11,041 nucleotides of DNA from Phoronis pallida (Eukaryota; Phoronida; Phoronidae): assembly GCA_028565715.1 (NCBI GenBank), contig JAOXYC010218128.1:1-11041 (forward strand). Direction: 5' to 3'. How positions within the stretch are numbered: the stretch's first letter is position 1; every line of letters begins with the position of its first letter. This document shows, in pieces, positions 8,101-11,041 of the stretch. Below the pieces are notes generated by a model that saw only the letters and a list, made by a program, of their open reading frames with translations, searched no databases and had not been told where the DNA came from. Both the position numbers and the translations under genes were made by a program.

Positions 8101-9491
8101 CGACACTATGGTCCTACAACATCATGGTCATACGACACCATAGTCATACGATGGCGATAAAACGACACCATGGTCCTACGACACGTTAGTCTTACGATTG
8201 CGATAAAGGTACATAAAATGACATCATGGTTCTACAATTCGAATAAAACAACATCATAATCCTACAATTCAAATAAAACGACATGATGGTCCTACGATAG
8301 CGATAAAACGACATCATAGTCCTACGATTGCTATAAAACAATCGTAGGACTATTGTGCCGTTTTATCGCTATCGTAGGACCATCGTGTCGATCTATTTGA
8401 ATCGTAGGACAATGATGTCGTAGGATCATCATGTCGTAGGACAATGGTGTCGTAGGATCATGATGGCATAGGACCATCATGCTGCAACCTTGCAAAGACA
8501 AACAAAAATGAGCAAGGATTAGAAAATTGAACCTTGCTCTACATGTGGTTCTAAAAAGCACGCCTGTATTAACAAATATGTTTTAACGAAAGTAGTTATC
8601 TTAATATCTTTACGATGCTTATAATCACAAAAAATATCGTTTTTGTTTTCAGGTACGTATATTACATCTACTATGTCACAAGTACTAAAATCAACTTTGG
8701 CGGCGATAACATCAACCAAATCACCAGTGACGACATCACAGACGGCTAAAACATATGGAACACCAAACACAACAATTGCGCCAACAACAACAACCAAGAA
8801 AGCAACAACAACAACAACAAAAATACCAACAACTCCAACCAAAGCACCAACCACAATAAAAGAAGCTACACAAGTGTCAACAACAACAGTCGAACCCAGT
8901 ACAACAACAAAAGTCTATACAACTCCAACCAAAGCACAAACATCAATAAAAGAGGCGCCAACAACAGATGAACCGACCATATCATCACAGACACGGAATA
9001 CAACAATCCAAACAACGACTACACCAGTACAAATGCCAACAACATCATCTGAAGAATCAACCATCGCTCAAGTGCCAACAACTAAATCACCAACCACAAT
9101 ATCACAAACGACGACAGAAACAGTTGAAACACGCATCCCGTCAACTGGAGCTTCGGCAAAAACAACAACAACAACAGAAACAACAATGCTAAATGCAGCA
9201 ATCACAACGCCAAATGAACCAATAGAAACCGACGCATTCAAGATAATAACCATTGTTGGTAGCGTCGTCTTTTTCCTCTTGCTCGTTCCTATCCTCGCTG
9301 GTTTCATTGTCATTTGTACTCGATGGAAGAAACGGCAGGCTCGCCGGAGAAAGCGACGTGAATTGATTCAGAGACGTCATACTCAGCGCCAGCGACCAAT
9401 GACCGCCTATCATAATACATCAATTGTTCTACCAAGAGTTGTACTTGGTACCGCATATGGTTCACGACATCATCTTCATCTTCCTATTTAA
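5092..9491 (+). CDS. Membrane protein: signal peptide, 2 PLAC-like, CCP, mucin stalk, TM
   Basis: Five exons (5092-5194, 5595-5741, 6309-6422, 7629-7802, 8653-9491) join into 1377 bases, 458 residues plus TAA. Order: signal peptide about 1-23, PLAC-like module 35-84, PLAC-like module 85-121, CCP/sushi 123-180, Thr-rich stalk 181-374, transmembrane helix 377-401, basic cytoplasmic tail 402-458. All four introns are GT-AG and phase 1. The start is the first ATG after an in-frame TGA (5056). A type I cell-surface protein is predicted, with small disulfide modules held off the membrane by an O-glycosylated stalk. CCP domains bind proteins or glycans (complement, adhesion, pattern recognition), and PLAC modules are known from ADAMTS-type matrix proteins. 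The ligand is unknown. I recognise no named orthologue. Missed small exons in the introns are possible, but the cysteine codon split across the last junction argues that the CCP-stalk join is right. Confidence 0.85.
5400..5505 (+). mobile_element. SINE/LINE 3' tail fragment in intron 1
   Basis: AGTGCTCA (5438-5445) and TGAGCACT (5451-5458) form a perfect 8-bp hairpin with loop GTAAT. It is followed by TATATAAG (the tail word GCACTATATAAG at 5454-5465) and an AAAT microsatellite (about 5473-5492). This is the 3' end of the same kind of retroposon as at 2762 and 7242. No tRNA-like head is present, so it is 5'-truncated or LINE-derived. Confidence 0.6.
5595..5741 (+). CDS. Exon 2: first PLAC-like six-cysteine module
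   Basis: 147 bases, phase 1-1, acceptor TTCTTTTGCAG (5594) and donor G|GTAATT (5742). Residues 35-84 contain C37-x15-C53-x7-C61-x8-C70C71-x2-C74. The ending C-x8-CC-x2-C is shared with exon 3 and is the PLAC signature. ShKT-type modules end C-x3-C-x2-C and fit less well. There are three possible N-glycosylation sites (N36-C-T, N55-V-T, N79-S-S), so the module is probably heavily glycosylated. The long first spacing is unusual for PLAC. Confidence 0.82.
5870..6312 (+). repeat. Degenerate tandem repeat in intron 2 reaching exon 3
   Basis: About six diverged units of roughly 50-85 bases. A consensus reads TAGAAATCACTTTCTACCAG, then GTTGACAACATGTTTC, then TTTTGTGCCATCTC. Approximate starts are 5960, 6016, 6068, 6154, 6222 and 6284, with a fainter unit from 5870. 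The last unit contains the splice acceptor of exon 3 and the first bases of the exon. The unit before it has the same TACCAG|GTTG at 6247, a potential decoy acceptor. Confidence 0.6.
6309..6422 (+). CDS. Exon 3: second PLAC-like module
   Basis: 114 bases, phase 1-1, donor G|GTAAGT (6423) near perfect, acceptor TTTTCTACCAG (6308). Residues 85-121 contain C85-x8-C94-x11-C106-x8-C115C116-x2-C119, a good PLAC pattern (start CEYGDKHKYCADY, end DLCCDTC). It probably arose by duplication with exon 2. The acceptor and the first codons match the last unit of a tandem repeat that fills the 3' half of intron 2. Confidence 0.85.
6423..6805 (+). other. 5' part of intron 3
   Basis: AT-rich intron after the GTAAGT donor. 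I see no extra exon with splice sites and no repeat structure. Confidence 0.4.
6808..7090. repeat. Interspersed repeat with 30-bp inverted arms, intron 3
   Basis: GAGATATGAGC...CCAAGGGTTG (6859-6888) is repeated inverted at 6918-6950 (CAACCCTTGA...CATATCTC) around a 29-base spacer, with a few mismatches. The right part (about 6985-7090) resembles 10865-10940 (GGAAAA(T/C)TCCAT, CCAAC, TGTCT(T/C)ATTTT), so it is probably a dispersed repeat with two diverged copies in this window. The ends are not defined. Confidence 0.5.
7227..7290 (+). mobile_element. SINE/LINE 3' tail fragment in intron 3
   Basis: GGCGCTATATAAG (7241-7253) is followed by an ATT-type microsatellite (about 7258-7286), the same tail as the SINE at 2665-2802. 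The upstream part (CCTTTTAAGAAGAAAG) has no tRNA-like boxes that I can see. A truncated retroposon. Confidence 0.6.
7291..7628 (+). other. 3' part of intron 3
   Basis: No extra exon recognised. The intron ends CAATTTCACTTGTGTGCAG. Minus-strand frames here are not protein-like. Confidence 0.4.
7629..7802 (+). CDS. Exon 4: CCP/sushi domain
   Basis: 174 bases, phase 1-1, acceptor ACTTGTGTGCAG (7628) and donor GTAAGT (7803). Residues 123-180 show the CCP pattern: C125, C152, C166 and C180 with W172 before the last cysteine, plus typical words (INCGNL, PTNGQV, YSCDQGFQISG). Pairing would be 1-3 and 2-4. The fourth cysteine codon is split T|GT across the intron to exon 5. One sequon (N127-L-T). 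A single CCP next to PLAC modules suggests a binding role rather than complement regulation, which usually needs several. Confidence 0.93.
8090..8480. repeat. Inverted array of 16/30-bp units in intron 4
   Basis: The left arm (8090-8340) is a run of units of one word, CGATGGTCCTACGACA. The unit lengths are 16, 16, 16, 30, 16, 40, 30, 30, 30 and a partial 27. The 30-base form is the 16-base form with a 14-base insertion (TAGCGATAAAACGA type). The right arm (8341-8480) is the reverse complement: two 30-base units then five 16-base units (GTCGTAGGATCATCAT type). Orientation switches exactly at 8340/8341. Transcribed in the intron, the arms can fold into a long hairpin with a loop of about 13 bases (8328-8340). 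Confidence 0.85.
8481..8652 (+). other. End of intron 4 with strong splice acceptor
   Basis: Unique sequence between the inverted array and exon 5. The pyrimidine tract ATCGTTTTTGTTTTCAG (8636-8652) is the acceptor for the stalk exon. Confidence 0.5.
8653..9491 (+). CDS. Exon 5: Thr-rich stalk, TM helix, basic tail, stop
   Basis: 839 bases, acceptor TTTTTGTTTTCAG (8652), stop TAA at 9489-9491. Residues 181-374 are dominated by Thr with Pro, Ser and Lys (runs such as TTTTTK), as in O-glycosylated mucin stalks. A 30-residue unit starting TTPTKA is repeated at 239 and 269 (DNA period 90, at 8831 and 8921). Sequons sit at N218 and N295. Residues 377-401 are one hydrophobic helix (IITIVGSVVFF to VIC), followed by a strongly basic juxtamembrane stretch (RWKKRQARRRKRRE), so the topology is type I. 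The 57-residue tail has no ITIM, ITAM, death or TIR motif. The basic cluster could bind FERM proteins or lipids. The TTT-coding stretch is almost free of G and T on this strand. Confidence 0.9.
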
Positions 9492-9498
9492 AGTCGAC

Positions 9499-9531
9499 GT
9501 TCAACCACAGACCTACGGTCTCTGGTTCAAC
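9499..9531 (+). other. 3' UTR hairpin just after the stop codon
   Basis: Eight bases after the TAA, GTTCAACCACAGACC and GGTCTCTGGTTCAAC pair around a TAC loop, 13 of 15 positions matched. If it forms in the mRNA it would sit right behind the terminating ribosome. It could also be a repeat fragment. Confidence 0.4.
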
Positions 9532-9835
9532 CCTGACCATCACGGACTTGTTTTAAATCCGAGCATAGGGGTGAGACAGACCTTTGAAAAATGCTCACAT
9601 ATCTACCCGTATTTGAACATGCAACATCCAGTTGCAATTTGTTACAATACGTGACTATAGGTAGCGCAGTATTATATCTCTTAAGATACGCACAGTCTTG
9701 CTTTACTCAACACAAGTGAAGTTGCAATTGTGCTGTCACGATGGACCGATAAGCCATCTGGGCCACCCCATTATCCGAATAACAAGAGCTACGCAATTGA
9801 TATGCGCTCATGGCATTACTTGTCTTACCATGATA
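9532..9835 (+). other. Probable 3' UTR / downstream sequence
   Basis: No exon recognised. It contains no AATAAA. If transcription of the main gene ends near the signal at 10445, this is 3' UTR. Confidence 0.35.
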
Positions 9836-9935
9836 AAGTTTACGATATAATGGTTAGAGCATCCGACCGGCAATCGGGAGACCTGGGTTCGATTCCCAGT
9901 CCAGTTCGGATTTTTTCTGTCTTTTCTAATTTATG
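9836..9935 (+). mobile_element. tRNA-like sequence (pseudo-tRNA or SINE head)
   Basis: The 3' half is a good tRNA: anticodon stem TCCGA/TCGGG with a seven-base loop (9862-9878), T arm CTGGG-TTCGATT-CCCAG (9883-9899), perfect B box GGTTCGATTCC (9886-9896), and a T6 run at 9911-9916 that could end Pol III transcription. AATGGTTA at 9849-9856 fits a D loop. The D stem and the acceptor stem do not pair well, and loop position 33 is C and not T, so it is not a functional tRNA. If read as one, the anticodon would be GGC (Ala). A second copy starts near 10963. Confidence 0.65.
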
Positions 9936-9983
9936 ATATTAAAGTATACAAAATGCAACTATAAAGTGGACACACGAAGCAAT

Positions 9984-10432
9984 CTCAAGATAATGAACTC
10001 ACAACAAATCAACATGGCCTAACTAAAAGTCTCACCAGGGGGCACACCTGTTCTCGGAACGCACCAGATTTCGAAAGCAGCTGCATTCTTTATGCAAAGA
10101 ACAAATATACAAAGTTTCATCAAAAATTGTCAAAGGGTACTCAAGATAATGAACTCTCAACAAAATTAACACGGTGGAACTATATGGAGCACACCTGCTG
10201 TCGGAACGCACTTGATTTCGAAAGCTACCGCACTCTTCATGCCAAGAACAAGTACACAAAGTTTTGTCAAAAAATGTCAAAGCATTCTCAAGACAATGAA
10301 CTTACAACAAAATCAACATGGCAGAACTCTATGTCCCACCAGGGGGCACATCTGTTGTCAGAACGCGTTGGTTTTCGAAAGCAACCAAACTCTTCATATG
10401 CCAAGAACAAGTATACAAAGTTTCGATAAAAA
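9984..10432. repeat. Three-copy ~150-bp tandem repeat
   Basis: Units begin with CTCAAGA(T/C)AATGAACT at 9984, 10140 and 10287 (periods 156 and 147). Shared blocks include CACCAGGGGGCACA (copies 1 and 3), TCGGAACGCAC (copies 1 and 2), TTTCGAAAGC and AGAACAA(G/A)TA(T/C)ACAAAGTTT (all three). Divergence is clear but alignment is easy by eye. Tandem core repeats of this size occur in satellite DNA and in some non-autonomous elements of invertebrates. I cannot tell which. It lies between the two tRNA-like copies. Confidence 0.8.
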
Positions 10433-10444
10433 AGCTTGCTATTC

Positions 10445-10450
10445 AATAAA
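10445..10450 (+). terminator. Candidate polyadenylation signal, plus strand
   Basis: AATAAA, the first exact copy I find downstream of the main gene's stop (954 bases away). A variant ATTAAA lies at 9938-9943. In AT-rich DNA a hexamer alone is weak evidence. Confidence 0.3.
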
Positions 10451-10578
10451 TCAGTCAACTAATTGAACCAAACAGTGTCGGTTGTGTATTCTAAAGTTTT
10501 CTTGTTTTTTTAACTTGTGCAATAATTTTTTTCGTAGTTTCAAAATCAATTCCATGCTTTTAAATAATTGTAATACTT

Positions 10579-10584
10579 TTTATT
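10579..10584 (-). terminator. Polyadenylation signal of the convergent minus-strand gene
   Basis: AATAAA on the minus strand (TTTATT on the plus), about 75 bases after the stop codon at 10659-10661, a normal distance for a short 3' UTR. Confidence 0.5.
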
Positions 10585-10658
10585 CAACCTGATGTATACC
10601 TATACACATCAAGATTCATAACATTCAAATGAACATAATCAAAAATCTTAACACGCTT

Positions 10659-10797
10659 TTAAAATATTGTCAGTTTTTTATGTTCAGTCCTCATTGTCTT
10701 ATGTTTTGTTATAGATCGTTCTGATTGCATTAACTGTCCACGATATTTTTCCAAAGACGACATCTTCTCTTTAATCTTTTTTACAACTCCCGGGTCT
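10659..10797 (-). CDS. 3'-terminal exon of a convergent gene, charged C-terminus
   Basis: On the minus strand a very strong acceptor (TTTCTTTTCCTTTTAG, ending 10798) precedes an exon that starts with the last base of a split codon and runs 45 codons to TAA (10661-10659). The peptide begins DPGVVKKIKEKMSSLEKYRG and ends KKLTIF. It is rich in Lys, Glu, Arg and Gln without Pro after the start, so it is probably helical or coiled-coil, likely cytosolic or nuclear. An AATAAA follows at a normal distance. Upstream exons would lie beyond the right end of the window. No family is recognised. The frame is also open to the left of the acceptor (to 10901), but that part overlaps a dispersed repeat and reads as intron. 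Confidence 0.5.
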
Positions 10798-10864
10798 CTA
10801 AAAGGAAAAGAAATGAAAATTGATGTTTGAATTGGGACAAATTTCATTTTTTTCTGAGTCATCC

Positions 10865-10940
10865 AAAAAATTGAAGATTTGATAAACCTGGAAAACTCCA
10901 TGTAAAACCAACCCGTGTCTCATTTTTGGATTTGTATGTT
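10865..10940. repeat. Second copy of the intron 3 dispersed repeat
   Basis: Compared with 6985-7090 it shares GATAAA, GGAAAA(T/C)TCCAT, CCAAC and TGTCT(T/C)ATTTT in the same order and orientation, with a gap after CCAAC. On the minus strand both copies read ATGGA(G/A)TTTTCCA. A diverged interspersed repeat, ends undefined. Confidence 0.4.
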
Positions 10941-10962
10941 ACTGTTGAAGTATTTTATTTAT

Positions 10963-11041
10963 ATAGCATCATAACCGGCTATTATGGGGACCTGGGTTCG
11001 ATTCCCAGTTCAGTTACAATGATTTTTTCTGTCTTTTCAAA
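10963..11041 (+). mobile_element. Second tRNA-like copy, 5' half lost, runs off the window
   Basis: AGCAT is followed by a five-pair anticodon stem CATAA/TTATG with loop CCGGCTA (10970-10986), then T arm CTGGG-TTCGATT-CCCAG (10992-11008), CAGTT and a T6 run (11023-11028) with CTGTCTTTTC. T arm, T6 run and the sequence after it match the copy at 9836-9935. The region before 10963 does not look like a D arm. Cut by the window end. Confidence 0.6.

Noticed and set aside
8519-8854. 111-codon minus-strand frame rich in Val
   Set aside because: It is the reverse shadow of the ACA/CAA-rich stalk exon (TGT/GTT repeats read as Val).
8968-9192. Gln/His-rich plus-strand frame
   Set aside because: Alternate-frame shadow of the Thr stalk (CAA codons). 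The Thr frame continues into a TM helix and explains the sequence.
9836-9920. Functional tRNA-Ala (GGC) gene
   Set aside because: The acceptor and D stems do not pair and position 33 is C. Kept as a pseudo-tRNA/SINE head.
10032-10280. 82-codon minus-strand Cys-containing frame in the tandem array
   Set aside because: The third unit is frameshifted and no start, splice or signal supports it. Reported only as a curiosity of the array.

Overview
This window looks like nuclear DNA of an animal, most likely a marine invertebrate. It is AT-rich, has GT-AG introns, carries tRNA-derived SINEs, and encodes secreted/membrane modules (CCP/sushi, PLAC- and ShKT-like) spliced from separate exons. I cannot fix the phylum. 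Retroposon tails ending in GCGCTATATAAG plus ATT microsatellites fit echinoderm, hemichordate, cephalochordate or mollusc genomes, but that is only suggestive.

The main content is one plus-strand gene with coding exons at 5092-5194, 5595-5741, 6309-6422, 7629-7802 and 8653-9491. Joined, they give a 458-residue type I membrane protein: signal peptide, two PLAC-like six-cysteine modules, one CCP/sushi domain, a long Thr-rich mucin-like stalk, one transmembrane helix and a short very basic cytoplasmic tail. All four coding introns are phase 1 and each small exon is one module. A strong GTGAGT donor (4738) and a strong pyrimidine-tract acceptor (5025) upstream suggest a spliced 5' UTR. A 36-codon reading frame between them encodes a second signal-like leader that could splice in phase to exon 2.

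Two other genes are partly visible, both on the minus strand. To the left, 2079-2267 is a phase 1-1 exon with a ShKT-like cysteine-rich domain, possibly followed by a weakly supported terminal exon at 1527-1630. To the right, 10659-10797 looks like the 3'-terminal coding exon of a gene entering from beyond the window: strong acceptor, 45 charged residues, stop, and AATAAA about 75 bases later. It is tail-to-tail with the main gene.

The rest is intron and repeat DNA. It holds a CpG-rich palindromic element (660-985), a tRNA-derived SINE (2665-2802) and two further SINE/LINE-type tails in introns 1 and 3. Intron 2 carries a degenerate ~55-65 bp tandem repeat whose last unit supplies the exon 3 splice acceptor. 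Intron 3 carries an inverted repeat, and intron 4 an inverted array built from 16- and 30-bp units (8090-8480). Downstream are a three-copy ~150-bp tandem array (9984-10432) and two tRNA-like copies (9851-9935, 10963-11041). No prokaryotic operon, CRISPR, IS element or rRNA is visible.
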